Shown one piece after another: positions 1-8,330 of a stretch of 64,000 nucleotides of DNA. Each line of letters starts with the position of its first letter. Position 1 is the first letter of the stretch. The stretch is from the NCBI RefSeq assembly GCF_023715155.1, contig NZ_JAMBNQ010000018.1:1-64000 (forward strand). The letters are read 5' to 3'. This DNA comes from Neobacillus mesonae (GTDB lineage: Bacteria > Bacillota > Bacilli > Bacillales > Cytobacillaceae). The notes beneath the pieces were generated by a model. It ran no database searches and had not been told where the DNA came from. It worked only from the letters and a program-made list of their open reading frames with translations. A program made the translations under genes and the position numbers.

Positions 1-131
1 AGGTTGCCCACGTGTTACTCACCCGTCCGCCGCTAACTTTTGGGAGCAAGCTCCCAAAGATTCGCTCGACTTGCATGTATTAGGCACGCCGCCAGCGTTC
101 GTCCTGAGCCAGGATCAAACTCTCCAAAAAA
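1..131 (-). rRNA. 16S ribosomal RNA, 5' part (cut by window edge)
   Basis: Read on the minus strand the segment begins with GGAGAGTTTGATCCTGGCTC, the universal 16S 5' region, and runs through the V1 hairpin to the GGCGGACGGGTGAGTAACACG region. The 5' end is set at about 131 by comparison with the B. subtilis mature end; it could be off by a few bases. The rest of the gene lies outside the window. Confidence 0.98.
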
Positions 132-219
132 GTTGAGTTGATTAGCTCATAAAGATTACGTTGGCTTCATCTCATTTAAGAAATGAATAATTATTGTTTG
201 TTGACGTTTTTGTTTGTTT

Positions 220-234
220 AGTTTTCAAAGAACA
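220..234 (-). promoter_or_regulatory. boxA antitermination element of the rrn leader
   Basis: The minus strand reads TGTTCTTTGAAAACT, identical to the boxA core known from Bacillus rRNA leaders. It lies between the P2 promoter and the 16S 5' end, where the NusB/S10 antitermination complex would load on the nascent RNA. Confidence 0.85.
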
Positions 235-267
235 AATCATTTTTTATCGCTCAAAAGCGACCTTTAT

Positions 268-297
268 AATATATCATGAGGTGTTTCTTTATGTCAA
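268..297 (-). promoter_or_regulatory. rrn promoter P2
   Basis: On the minus strand there is a -35 TTGACA (292-297) and a -10 TATATT (268-273) with an 18-bp spacer. It sits about 90 bp downstream of a second promoter, the usual tandem arrangement of Bacillus rrn operons. Confidence 0.8.
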
Positions 298-355
298 CAC
301 CTTTTTTAACCGCCAACTGCGAAAGCTTTAATGATGTCTCGCAGCGACGGTTATA

Positions 356-384
356 AATATACCAATTATTTAATGAATGGTCAA
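356..384 (-). promoter_or_regulatory. rrn promoter P1
   Basis: On the minus strand there is a -35 TTGACC (379-384) and a -10 TATATT (356-361) with a 17-bp spacer, located just after the stop codon of ygxA. It is the upstream partner of P2. Confidence 0.75.
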
Positions 385-400
385 TACCTTTTTTACTTTT

Positions 401-1276
401 TTACGATAATTTTTGATTCACACGATAACAACGATGGAAAACTCCCTGCCCTTTTGTTTCTACATTAACAACTTCAAGGATATGTTTCTCTATTAAGTAT
501 TCTAGTAATACCGGTAAATCAACAGAGTACGTTTTAAGTTCTTTCTCATTCAGCATTTCATTGTACATCCAGGATTCTTTTTTACTAAGCACCTCAATTA
601 GGTGTGTTGAGCCCAATTCAGTTCTGGAATGGATTAAAAACTCACTTGCTAAGAACAAAAGCTCCAGTCTTTGTTCAAGAGTTTCTTCACTGTTCACCAG
701 CTCTTCATATAATTTATAGATTTCTGGTTCTATTTGTTTTACCTGCCGCCAGACAGTTAATTCAGGATGCAGTCCATTTGCAATGATCGCTAATCTAGCC
801 AAATGATGTAAAGAATGAACAACATGATTGTATGCATCTAAAAATTGTTTGTTTTCAAATAAAGTTTTTCCATCAACATAGCGGCGGATTAATTTCGCAA
901 ATTCCAGGCCCATTTTAATTTTTCGACCATTAAAAGGAAATTCCTGAAGTTCCATTTTTAAATTAGCAACATATTCATTTCGATCAAAAACAACCTTTGC
1001 ATGGTGCAGCCATTCAAAAATTTTGCGATTTGTTCCCAATAAAAGCCATTCTTGAAGCTGAGCTTCTGAGATAATATGCATGGCAGCCTTTTGCTGGTCA
1101 TACGTATAGTGTTTTATAAAAACTGGCTGTTCTGCCTCTTTGACTATAATTAAAAGAATGACATCAAAATAATCAGTTGTAAGTATCGTTTTTTCCTTCT
1201 TTTCTATTAACAAAACTCCCAAGGTATTGGATTGGCTCGCCCTTTCTTGATAAATGGGCCGCAGAATATCCTCCAT
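401..1276 (-). CDS. ygxA: YgxA-like nucleotidyltransferase-fold protein
   Basis: This 291-residue cytosolic protein is named mainly from its place directly upstream of the rRNA operon and next to ygzB and perR, as in B. subtilis, and from its length (about 290 in B. subtilis). The N-terminal ~100 residues hold alternating beta-strand and helix stretches (VLLIEKKEK, FDVILLIIV) consistent with a nucleotidyltransferase-like fold. The rest is helical, and the last ~40 residues look like a small winged-helix segment. No experimental function is known to me and no catalytic GS..D.D motif is obvious, so activity is uncertain. Start: ATG preceded by GGAGGTTAGACG. It reads toward the rRNA genes, with the two rrn promoters between them. 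Confidence 0.8.
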   Translation of the reverse strand: MEDILRPIYQERASQSNTLGVLLIEKKEKTILTTDYFDVILLIIVKEAEQPVFIKHYTYDQQKAAMHIISEAQLQEWLLLGTNRKIFEWLHHAKVVFDRNEYVANLKMELQEFPFNGRKIKMGLEFAKLIRRYVDGKTLFENKQFLDAYNHVVHSLHHLARLAIIANGLHPELTVWRQVKQIEPEIYKLYEELVNSEETLEQRLELLFLASEFLIHSRTELGSTHLIEVLSKKESWMYNEMLNEKELKTYSVDLPVLLEYLIEKHILEVVNVETKGQGVFHRCYRVNQKLS

Positions 1277-1428
1277 CGTCTAACCTCCATTTTTCTTGCT
1301 AGCAATATATGTTCGACAGTAATAAAAAATCTCCTTCTAAAATTTAAGACATTTTTCGACATTCTTCAAATCAATAACTTTTTTCCTTTTAAAATAAATA
1401 TGGTATAGTTTCTCTAGGAGGATGAAAC

Positions 1429-1779
1429 ATGGCGAAATATTCAAGTAAAATCAATAAAATACGAACTTTTGCGCTTGCTTTAATCTTTGTTGGATTTATA
1501 GTTATGTACATAGGAATTTATTTTCGTACCTCTCCCCTTATTATGACTATTTTAATGATTTTGGGACTTATTTTTATTATTGCAAGCACAGTCGTATACT
1601 TTTGGATTGGAATGCTTTCGACGAAGGCCATTCAAGTGAAGTGTCCAAGCTGTGGTAAACCGACGAAGATGCTGGGCAGGGTAGATATGTGTATGCACTG
1701 CCGTGAACCATTGACGCTTGATCCGGATCTAGTTGGAAAAGAATTTGATGAGAAATATAATAGCAGAAGGCAAAAATAA
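1429..1779 (+). CDS. ygzB: YgzB-like membrane protein with zinc-ribbon tail (DUF2614)
   Basis: This 116-residue protein has two hydrophobic segments, at about residues 13-34 and 38-60. A soluble tail follows with two Cys pairs, C-P-S-C near residue 72 and C-M-H-C near residue 88, spaced as in a small zinc ribbon. It matches the DUF2614 protein YgzB in length and in position, divergent from ygxA and convergent with perR. The gene starts at ATG behind AGGAGGATGAAAC. Function is unknown. It ends in a terminator shared with the convergent perR. Confidence 0.85.
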   Translation: MAKYSSKINKIRTFALALIFVGFIVMYIGIYFRTSPLIMTILMILGLIFIIASTVVYFWIGMLSTKAIQVKCPSCGKPTKMLGRVDMCMHCREPLTLDPDLVGKEFDEKYNSRRQK

Positions 1780-1817
1780 AAAAGGTGGCTTAGCCAGATG
1801 GTTAAGTCACCTTTTTT
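1780..1817. terminator. Bidirectional terminator between ygzB and perR
   Basis: A hairpin (GGTGGCTTA pairing with TAAGTCACC) is flanked by A and T runs on both sides, so it can end transcription in either direction. Confidence 0.85.
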
Positions 1818-1822
1818 AAATA

Positions 1823-2260
1823 TTAGTGCACTTCTTTCCCTGTACAGTCAGGACATGTTCCGTAAATCTCCATACGGTGGGTATCGATCTTAAATCCAGT
1901 AACATGTGCAGCTAAGTGCTCTACTTCATCTAAGCCAGGATAATGAAAATCTATAATCTTCCCGCATTCTTTGCAAATCACATGATAGTGATGGGTTGTA
2001 ATAAAATCAAATCTGCTGGAAGCATCCCCAAAAGTTAATTCTTTTACAAGTCCAACTTCACGAAATACTCGTAAATTATTGTAAACTGTTGCCACACTCA
2101 TATTTGGGAATTTTCCTTCTAGAGCTTTATAAATTTCATCGGCAGTGGGATGTGACATCGAGTTTATTAAATATTCAAGTATCGCATGACGTTGAGGAGT
2201 AATCCTTACTCCAGTATCTTTAAGAGTATCCAATGCTTCTTTCAAATGTTGCATCGCCAT
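1823..2260 (-). CDS. perR: PerR, peroxide-sensing Fur-family repressor
   Basis: PerR represses peroxide-stress genes with Fe or Mn as corepressor; peroxide oxidises histidine ligands and releases it from DNA. The 145-residue protein aligns end to end with B. subtilis PerR. The regulatory-metal ligands H37, D85, H91, H93 and D104 are all present, as are both structural zinc pairs (C96-x2-C99 and the C-terminal CPDC). The helix [10 protein letters not shown] lies in the winged helix. Start: an ATG at 2260 matches the B. subtilis numbering, but an ATG two codons later is better spaced from the AGAGGTG ribosome site. A PerR box lies upstream, so it probably represses itself. Confidence 0.96.
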   Translation of the reverse strand: MAMQHLKEALDTLKDTGVRITPQRHAILEYLINSMSHPTADEIYKALEGKFPNMSVATVYNNLRVFREVGLVKELTFGDASSRFDFITTHHYHVICKECGKIIDFHYPGLDEVEHLAAHVTGFKIDTHRMEIYGTCPDCTGKEVH

Positions 2261-2303
2261 GCACCTCTTTTCTAAAACATATTATTAAAAACAAATTATT
2301 AAA

Positions 2304-2318
2304 TTATAATTGTTATAA
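2304..2318. promoter_or_regulatory. PerR box upstream of perR
   Basis: TTATAATTGTTATAA matches the 7-1-7 PerR consensus TTATAATNATTATAA at 14 of 15 positions. It lies about 45 bp upstream of the perR start codon, in the position expected for autoregulation. Confidence 0.8.
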
Positions 2319-2613
2319 TTAGTTTACTAATTCTTTAGTACTTTTGTCAATATTGTAATACCAGGAACATAGCGATTTTTATGAGCGCAATGACTGACTA
2401 CAGCTTATTTCAGGACTAACATAAAAAAGGTTTGTTTGTATTTTATGATAAACTCCTTTAAATATTTCTTTCCCTTTAAAATTTTCCTGATGAAAATAAC
2501 TTTATGCAAGTTCACTCCGTTAATAACTATTTTTGCTCATCAATCCTTTAACATTTCATTTTTTCCATTATCATGTTATTCAGCTTGGAATTTTGCGAAA
2601 AAGGATTTTTTCC
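2319..2613. other. AT-rich gene-free stretch between perR and bcp
   Basis: No coding sequence with a ribosome binding site is visible. An 80-codon open frame on the plus strand (2436-2678) has unlikely composition for a protein and no ribosome binding site. Together with the terminator at 2614-2642 this accounts for most of the gap. Confidence 0.5.
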
Positions 2614-2642
2614 ATAAAAAAGGGGCCCCCGAAAGGACCCAA
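2614..2642 (-). terminator. Probable terminator of bcp
   Basis: The minus strand reads GGGTCC-TTTCGG-GGGCCC followed by CTTTTTTATG, a GC-rich hairpin with a U tract. It lies about 100 bp past the bcp stop codon. Confidence 0.65.
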
Positions 2643-2742
2643 AGTTTTTATCTGAGGAGGTATGCCCTAATAAAATGATATTCAAATCAAGTATCTTTGC
2701 ATTGGACAAATGCCTTTTCTGATAAAAATAGGCGTGGGAAAT

Positions 2743-3210
2743 TTACAGATTTTCCCGAATATAATTTAATGCTTCTTCTACATGGCCTTTTACCTGTACT
2801 TTTCTCCACTCTTTAACCAGATTGCCTTCTTTATCAATGATAAAAGTTGAACGTTCAATTCCCATATACTCTTTGCCAAAGTTCTTCTTTAGTTTCCAAA
2901 CACCATAGCTTTCTGCTGCTTTATGTTCTGTATCGGCAAGCAGTTGAAATGGAAGGCCGTATTTCTCAATAAATTTTTGGTGCTTGTCGATTGGATCTGG
3001 ACTCACCCCAAGGATGACCGCATTCACATCATTAAATTGCTCATACTGATCCCTGAAATCACATGCCTCTGTTGTACAGCCTGGGGTCATATCTTTTGGA
3101 TAAAAATAAAGAACAATATTTTTTCCTTTTAGATTGGATAATGTTACGGACTCCCCATTTTGTGCTTCTAATGTAAAGTCAGGTGCTTGTTTCCCTATTT
3201 CAACAGTCAT
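2743..3210 (-). CDS. bcp: Thioredoxin-dependent thiol peroxidase, BCP/PrxQ type (YgaF)
   Basis: This peroxiredoxin reduces hydrogen and organic peroxides using thioredoxin. It is 155 residues long, normal for BCP/PrxQ. The peroxidatic Cys45 sits in TPGCTTEACDFRD and the resolving Cys50 lies five residues on, the arrangement of the alpha-2-helix resolving type. The partner Thr/Arg environment (PGCTTE, ERSTFIID) is intact. The ATG at 3210 is chosen because GGAGTG lies eight bases upstream; an ATG three codons earlier is too close to that site. Lying next to perR fits a peroxide-defence role, but no PerR box is seen at this gene. Confidence 0.95.
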   Translation of the reverse strand: MTVEIGKQAPDFTLEAQNGESVTLSNLKGKNIVLYFYPKDMTPGCTTEACDFRDQYEQFNDVNAVILGVSPDPIDKHQKFIEKYGLPFQLLADTEHKAAESYGVWKLKKNFGKEYMGIERSTFIIDKEGNLVKEWRKVQVKGHVEEALNYIRENL

Positions 3211-3286
3211 TTCATTCACTCCATTTTAAAAATATTCTTACCTATAAGCCTAACCAAAGTTTTATAACAAAACAACTTTCCTGTTT

Positions 3287-3679
3287 TTATTTTTTGCGTT
3301 CCACCATTACTTTCGCCACAAATGCTGCAGGCAGGGTGTAACCGATTAACGCCTCCATTGCAGCAATAATTCTGCCGATACCCTGTGGAATGACATCCCC
3401 ATTTCCTACGGAGAACAGCATCATGGCACTAAAATAAAAACTCGTTTCAAAGATATTGTATTGATGCTCTTTATTTGCCTCAGCCAGCACTGTCATTCCC
3501 ATTAATTCGAGGATTAAAAAAATTAGTCCAAATCCGATGATAACGGTTAAGTATACAGTGCATAAATAGAAGAAATTTTCTACTGAAACCAGCTTCCCTT
3601 TAATCGTGTTAGGAATAAATAAGGTTCGGATACTCATAAAGATACAAAACAAAACGATTGGCAGGAGGAAAATAATCAC
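3287..3679 (-). CDS. Small potassium-channel-family membrane protein
   Basis: This 130-residue protein has one N-terminal hydrophobic helix (about 1-19), a second at about 37-60, a pore-loop-like segment and a last helix (about 105-122). The segment TSFYFSAMMLFSVGNGDVIPQG resembles the pore helix and selectivity filter of two-transmembrane K+ channels, with SVGNGD in place of the usual TVGYGD. The Tyr-to-Asn change could alter selectivity. No cytoplasmic RCK domain is encoded. It starts at GTG, seven bases after AGAGGTG. It stands alone between bcp and an ABC exporter. Confidence 0.7.
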   Translation of the reverse strand: MIIFLLPIVLFCIFMSIRTLFIPNTIKGKLVSVENFFYLCTVYLTVIIGFGLIFLILELMGMTVLAEANKEHQYNIFETSFYFSAMMLFSVGNGDVIPQGIGRIIAAMEALIGYTLPAAFVAKVMVERKK

Positions 3680-3744
3680 CTATGATCACCTCTAACTTCG
3701 GTGGAGATACTCTATTTCTATGCCTGCTTGGACAATAAAATATC

Positions 3745-3773
3745 AAAAAACCGGGCTTCACTTGCCCGGTTTC
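3745..3773 (-). terminator. Terminator of the ABC-2 exporter operon
   Basis: The minus strand reads AACCGGGC-AAGTGAA-GCCCGGTT followed by TTTT, directly after the last gene of the operon. Confidence 0.9.
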
Positions 3774-3784
3774 TCATTTTTCAT

Positions 3785-4570
3785 TTAATTCCCTGCACCG
3801 CGGTACTTTTTCACCCCGTAATTCCATAAAATGACCGATAAACAAAAAAAGACGATGCCAATCACCGGGGTTAAAAATGCATACCAAAACCACTCATTTT
3901 TCCCAAGAAAGAAGGAAGCCGGATAAACCCCGACAAATGCGAATGGTAAAATCCACGTCAGAACAAATCGAATTAATTTATTGTAAATATTGACCGGATA
4001 GCGGCCATAATTACTGATATTATACATCATTGGCATGATGGATGTTTTCGCGTCGGCCCAAAAGCTGATGCAGGCAAGCATCACGAAGATTCCACCGTAC
4101 ACTAAGGCACCGCCAATCACAAATAAAATAAATAAAAACGGATCATACCAGGAAATCGCAAGGCCTAGACGGCTCCCGGCATAAACCATTACAGCTATCC
4201 CGGTAATTGCTCCTAATAAAGATTCTAATTCAATCCCCTCTAAGATTATTTGAAAAAGGCTGTGAATGGGCCTCGTTAAAATCCGGTCCAATTCTCCTTT
4301 GACAATATAGCGATCATTAAAATTCCAAATGTTAAAAAATGCGGAGAATACAGCGTAAGGCACAAGGAAAAAGCCGTAAATAAAGATAATCTCATCCCTG
4401 CTCCATCCGCCGAGCTTATCCGTATGCCCAAAAACAACTAATATAAAAATAAGATTAATTGCCTGTGACATTAAATCAGAAAAAAATTCAACAAACAAAT
4501 CAGCCCGGTACTGTAGTCTAGTCTTTGCGTATTGAGAGATATATTGAAAAAACATGGATACGTAAAACAC
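3785..4570 (-). CDS. ABC-2 type permease (COG3694-like)
   Basis: This 261-residue integral membrane protein has about six hydrophobic helices and an amphipathic N-terminus. It resembles COG3694 permeases, which pair with a COG4587 permease and a COG4586 ATPase in uncharacterised exporters of the daunorubicin/bacitracin type. It is the last gene of a three-gene operon, three bases after the preceding permease, and is followed by a strong terminator. The start is the ATG at 4570. Substrate is unknown; export of a lipid or drug is the family expectation, not something the sequence shows. Confidence 0.85.
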   Translation of the reverse strand: MFYVSMFFQYISQYAKTRLQYRADLFVEFFSDLMSQAINLIFILVVFGHTDKLGGWSRDEIIFIYGFFLVPYAVFSAFFNIWNFNDRYIVKGELDRILTRPIHSLFQIILEGIELESLLGAITGIAVMVYAGSRLGLAISWYDPFLFILFVIGGALVYGGIFVMLACISFWADAKTSIMPMMYNISNYGRYPVNIYNKLIRFVLTWILPFAFVGVYPASFFLGKNEWFWYAFLTPVIGIVFFCLSVILWNYGVKKYRGAGN

Positions 4571-4573
4571 TGT

Positions 4574-5386
4574 TTATCCCCCTTGAATTACCATCTGTTT
4601 TTTGGCGAGATACCACAGCAATTGGATAGGGATGATTAAAATAATCACCCAAATAAACTGCTGACCGATGGCTGCCCATGCCTCTTGTTGTGTAAAACCT
4701 TTCGTGAAAATCATGCTGGGAACATAACTGATACCTTGAAACGGTAAAAATTTCATGATGGACTGCACCCAGCCCGGAAAAAAGCTGATTGGAAGCAATA
4801 GTCCTGAGAACAAGTCAATAATCACCCGTTTCGCACGAATGAGGCCGGCATTGTTATATAAGAAAAATGTTGTGATTCCCGTTAATAAATTCAGCTGCGT
4901 ATTTATGAAAAAACTCAATAAAATAGAAAGTGCAAACAAGCTCCAGACACTTAAATCCCAAGAAAATTGGATTGGAAAAATAAAATATACAATTAATAGT
5001 CCTGGCAGCGAAAAGAAAAATAAGCGGAAGATCCCTTCCCCAAGCCCCTGCATCGTTTTCATGCCGAGATAATTATAAGGCCTTATTAATTCAACAGCGA
5101 CTTTCCCTTCCATAATTTCCTGTGCCATTTCCCGGTCAAGATTATTGAAGTAAAATGCCCGGGCCATCCATGAAATGGCGACATAGGTGGTCATTTGTAC
5201 GACCGACACCCCCTGAATTTCTTCTTTTCCTCCGTAAATAGCTGTCCATAGAAAATAGTAAGCGCCAATATTGATGCCATAGATTAATATACCTGTGTAA
5301 TAATTAGTCCGGTATGCAAGCATCATTAAAAAGCGGACACGTATCATTTCTATATATTTATCCAACTTCGACCGCACCCTTTTCAT
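4574..5386 (-). CDS. ABC-2 type permease (COG4587-like)
   Basis: This protein of about 270 residues has six predicted membrane helices and pairs with the next permease to form the channel of an ABC-2 exporter. The start is uncertain. An in-frame ATG at 5386 overlaps the ATPase gene by 29 bases without a clear ribosome site. A TTG at 5365 overlaps the ATPase stop codon and has a weak AAAGGGTG upstream. Starts further upstream would give a charged tail and are unlikely. The close overlap implies translational coupling with the ATPase. Confidence 0.82.
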   Translation of the reverse strand: MKRVRSKLDKYIEMIRVRFLMMLAYRTNYYTGILIYGINIGAYYFLWTAIYGGKEEIQGVSVVQMTTYVAISWMARAFYFNNLDREMAQEIMEGKVAVELIRPYNYLGMKTMQGLGEGIFRLFFFSLPGLLIVYFIFPIQFSWDLSVWSLFALSILLSFFINTQLNLLTGITTFFLYNNAGLIRAKRVIIDLFSGLLLPISFFPGWVQSIMKFLPFQGISYVPSMIFTKGFTQQEAWAAIGQQFIWVIILIIPIQLLWYLAKKQMVIQGG

Positions 5387-6371
5387 AGATATTGCGAATA
5401 ATTTCTTCTGTTGAAGTCTCGTTAATTTTGATGTCCTTAATTTTAAATGCAGCCACAATCACAGCAATAATCTGTGAAATCAGAAGGTCATCATTTTCGA
5501 TATTAGCAATGAACACCTGCTCCTTCTCATCGTATTCCCACTTCACAGGCATTCCGTTTGTTGCCTTTTTAACAGCTGGAAGATCCACATTTTCAAGAAA
5601 CTGAAAATGCAGTTCTTTTCCGTCTGCCAGATTTTCCTTCAAATCATGTAAGCCGCCATCGTAAATGACTTTGCCACCATCAAGCAAAATAACCCTTTCA
5701 CATAATGCCTCGATATCGGACAAGTCATGTGTGGTAAGAAGAATTGTCGTATTGTATTTTTCATTGATTTCTTTTAAAAATTCTCGAATTTTTAGTTTGA
5801 CGAGTACGTCGAGACCAATTGTCGGCTCATCTAAAAATAACAACGGCGGGTTGTGAATGAGGGCCGCAGCCAGTTCACATCTCATTCTTTGACCAAGTGA
5901 AAGTTTTCGTACCGGCTTATCTAAAAGCGGTTCGATATCTAATGTTCTGATTACATGCTGCATATGGTCTTCATATTGCTCATCTGACACCTTATAGACC
6001 TTTTTGAGCAGACGGAACGATTCCTGAACCGCGATATCCCACCATAATTGGGAGCGCTGGCCGAAAACGACACCGATTGTTTGGACGAATCTTTCCCGCT
6101 CCTTGTGAGGGTTCATCCCATTCACTTGAATTTGCCCTGAAGTCGGTGTTAAGATTCCCGTTAACATTTTAATCGTAGTCGACTTCCCGGCCCCATTTTC
6201 ACCGATATAACCAACCATTTCTCCTTGTTTGACGGAAAAACTAATATCATTAACTGCAGGAATGATTTTATAATTCCTTGTAAATAAGTCACGAAACGCA
6301 CCCTTCAGGCCAGAACGGCTTGAATATGCTTTAAATTCTTTCCGTAAGTTCTTCACTTCAATTGCGTTCAT
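5358..6371 (-). CDS. ABC exporter ATP-binding protein (COG4586-like)
   Basis: This 337-residue ATPase powers the two permeases encoded downstream. It shows Walker A GENGAGKS, the signature LSLGQ, Walker B LLFLDEPT and the switch His in TTHDL. The first ~30 residues form an extension with basic residues seen in this subfamily, and a C-terminal accessory region of ~90 residues follows the core. The ATG at 6371 is chosen because GGGAGGT lies seven bases upstream; a longer in-frame start at 6392 would place that site inside the gene. It is the first gene of its operon. Confidence 0.93.
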   Translation of the reverse strand: MNAIEVKNLRKEFKAYSSRSGLKGAFRDLFTRNYKIIPAVNDISFSVKQGEMVGYIGENGAGKSTTIKMLTGILTPTSGQIQVNGMNPHKERERFVQTIGVVFGQRSQLWWDIAVQESFRLLKKVYKVSDEQYEDHMQHVIRTLDIEPLLDKPVRKLSLGQRMRCELAAALIHNPPLLFLDEPTIGLDVLVKLKIREFLKEINEKYNTTILLTTHDLSDIEALCERVILLDGGKVIYDGGLHDLKENLADGKELHFQFLENVDLPAVKKATNGMPVKWEYDEKEQVFIANIENDDLLISQIIAVIVAAFKIKDIKINETSTEEIIRNIYEKGAVEVG

Positions 6372-6487
6372 TTTTTGTACCTCCCGATACATACCTAAAA
6401 AAATAGTTTAGCTAAATTAGGAGAGGAACACAACTTTGATGCACAGATGAGGTTTTTTTGTCTAGTGTTTTGCTGGTTTTGAATGGA
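6372..6487. other. Leader side of a 476-bp gene-free stretch
   Basis: This AT-rich DNA lies between the divergent ABC ATPase and gsaB genes and must hold the promoter of the ABC operon. No clear -35/-10 pair stands out. The remainder of the gap is a degenerate 21-bp array and a structured repeat, listed separately. Confidence 0.4.
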
Positions 6488-6573
6488 TATCTGCGAGTCT
6501 AACCGATTACTTTGCGGCTTTGAACATTTTATTTGCAAATCCGCATTATTTTTACCTTCCAGATCCAATTTGC
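6488..6573 (+). repeat. Degenerate 21-bp repeat array
   Basis: TATCTGC (6488-6494), ACTTTGC (6509-6515) and TATTTGC (6530-6536) are spaced exactly 21 bp apart, with a possible AATTTGC at 6567-6573 out of step. This is a decayed version of the array found at 24.4 kb. Confidence 0.5.
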
Positions 6574-6691
6574 AGACTTAAAATGATTTAAGCAATTTCC
6601 CACATCTTTCTACAGTTTTTAAACCAATCCTCCTGCCTGATAAAATAGTCAAAAAGTTAAAACAAAGAAAAAATGATAAAATAAAGTGGAA

Positions 6692-6828
6692 CTTCATTCA
6701 GCTGGGGTTTTTCTCATCCCACTGATTGTTAGTTGAATCAATCGGGCTTTTACGGACAGTTATACTTCCTGCATGTGCTAACTCTTGAAGCGGGGGTCAT
6801 ACTGCCCGTTAATGCGGGATAAAAGTAA
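6692..6828 (+). repeat. Structured dispersed repeat, copy A
   Basis: It shares blocks with a second copy at 19.2-19.3 kb: AATCGGGC near 6740, a GGGTCATACT block near 6795 and GCGGGATAAA at 6814-6823. TTTTACGGACAGT (6748-6760) can pair with ACTGCCCGTTAA (6801-6812). An earlier imperfect hairpin pairs CAGCTGGGG with CCCACTG. It ends about 10 bp before the gsaB ribosome binding site. Confidence 0.65.
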
Positions 6829-6847
6829 AAAAACAGGAGGAAAAATC

Positions 6848-8143
6848 ATGCAATTTTCCAATTCACAAAAATTACATAACGAAGCATTAGAACATATTGT
6901 GGGCGGTGTTAACAGTCCTTCTCGTTCTTATAAGGCAGTTGGCGGCGGTGCACCGGTAGTCATGGAACGCGGTCAAGGAGCTTACTTTTGGGATGTCGAC
7001 GGAAATCAGTACATCGATTATCTTGCAGCCTATGGCCCCATTATTACCGGCCATGCACATCCACATATTACAGAGGCCATTAAACATGCTGCAGAAACTG
7101 GAGTCCTTTATGGAACACCGACACCGCATGAAGTGAAATTTGCCAAAATGCTGAAAGAAGCCATCCCTTCACTGGATAAAGTCCGTTTTGTCAATTCTGG
7201 TACCGAAGCAGTAATGACGACCATCCGTGTTGCACGGGCCTATACCGGCCGCGATAAAATCATCAAATTTGCAGGCTGTTATCACGGCCATTCTGACCTT
7301 GTCCTTGTAGCAGCTGGATCTGGTCCTTCTACACTTGGAACACCTGATTCCGCTGGCGTGCCGAAATCAATCGCACAGGAAGTCATTACTGTTCCGTTCA
7401 ATGATATTGAGCCATTTAAAGAAGCACTAAAAAAATGGGGCGGTGACATTGCTGCAGTTTTAGTAGAACCGATTGTCGGTAATTTCGGTATTGTTGAGCC
7501 TAACCCTGGTTTCTTAGAACAGGTAAATGAATTAACTCATGCTGCAGGGGCACTTGTCATCTATGACGAGGTTATTACTGCTTTCCGCTTTATGTATGGC
7601 GGCGCACAGGATTTATTAGGAGTGAAGCCGGACTTAACAGCGATGGGGAAAATCATCGGCGGCGGGCTGCCAATCGGAGCTTACGGCGGCCGTAAAGACA
7701 TTATGGAAAAAGTAGCACCGCTTGGACCTGCTTATCAAGCAGGAACCATGGCCGGGAACCCTGCTTCGATGTTAGCGGGGATTGCCTGCCTTGAGGTTTT
7801 AAAACAAGATGGGTTATACGAATATTTAGACCGCCTTGGTGCCATGCTTGAAGAGGGAATTTTAGAAGCAGCCAAGGAAAATAACATTGACATCACCATC
7901 AACCGCTTAAAAGGTGCCTTTACCGTTTATTTTACAAAAGAAAAAATCGAAAACTATAAACAGGCCGAGAATACAGATGGCGAAATGTTTGCGAAATTCT
8001 TTAAATTGATGCTCCACCAAGGAATTAATCTTGCGCCTTCCAAGTATGAAGCATGGTTCTTGACCATCGCTCATACAGAAGAGGATGTAGAAGCAACCTT
8101 ACATGCTGTACGAAACGCTTTTTCTGCATTAAAATCTGAGTAA
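6848..8143 (+). CDS. gsaB: Glutamate-1-semialdehyde 2,1-aminomutase (GsaB/HemL type)
   Basis: This PLP enzyme converts glutamate-1-semialdehyde to 5-aminolevulinate, the first committed haem precursor. The 431-residue protein has the class III aminotransferase fold, with [19 protein letters not shown] near the cofactor phosphate site. The PLP-binding lysine is near residue 268 in [13 protein letters not shown]. Its position between bcp and ygaE matches gsaB, the second HemL homologue of B. subtilis, rather than hemL in the hem operon. The ATG at 6848 is chosen for the AGGAGG eight bases upstream; the frame is open for 21 more codons that run through the repeat element. Confidence 0.95.
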   Translation: MQFSNSQKLHNEALEHIVGGVNSPSRSYKAVGGGAPVVMERGQGAYFWDVDGNQYIDYLAAYGPIITGHAHPHITEAIKHAAETGVLYGTPTPHEVKFAKMLKEAIPSLDKVRFVNSGTEAVMTTIRVARAYTGRDKIIKFAGCYHGHSDLVLVAAGSGPSTLGTPDSAGVPKSIAQEVITVPFNDIEPFKEALKKWGGDIAAVLVEPIVGNFGIVEPNPGFLEQVNELTHAAGALVIYDEVITAFRFMYGGAQDLLGVKPDLTAMGKIIGGGLPIGAYGGRKDIMEKVAPLGPAYQAGTMAGNPASMLAGIACLEVLKQDGLYEYLDRLGAMLEEGILEAAKENNIDITINRLKGAFTVYFTKEKIENYKQAENTDGEMFAKFFKLMLHQGINLAPSKYEAWFLTIAHTEEDVEATLHAVRNAFSALKSE

Positions 8144-8154
8144 TGTTAATCCCC

Positions 8155-8196
8155 ATAAAACGTCCGCTTCTCTTTTTAGCGGGCGTTTTATTTTTC
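8155..8196 (+). terminator. Terminator of gsaB
   Basis: AAAACGTCCGCT pairs with AGCGGGCGTTTT and is followed by ATTTTTCTTT, giving a strong hairpin with a U tract. Confidence 0.92.
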
Positions 8197-8240
8197 TTTC
8201 AATTTCTGCAACAATTTGAAATTTAAACATATAATTTTTC

Positions 8241-8269
8241 TTGATAATATGTTTTAATCCATGTATAGT
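8241..8269 (+). promoter_or_regulatory. Promoter of ygaE
   Basis: TTGATA (8241-8246) and TATAGT (8264-8269) are separated by 17 bp, about 60 bp upstream of the ygaE start. This fits a sigma-A promoter. Confidence 0.6.
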
Positions 8270-8330
8270 ACTTTATGGTTTAAATGAGCAAATTACTATA
8301 ATAACCTATTTTGAAAGGATATTCTAAAAA

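Noticed and set aside
2436..2678. An 80-codon open frame between perR and bcp on the plus strand
   Set aside because: No ribosome binding site, Phe- and Lys-heavy composition from AT-rich DNA, and it runs through the bcp terminator hairpin.
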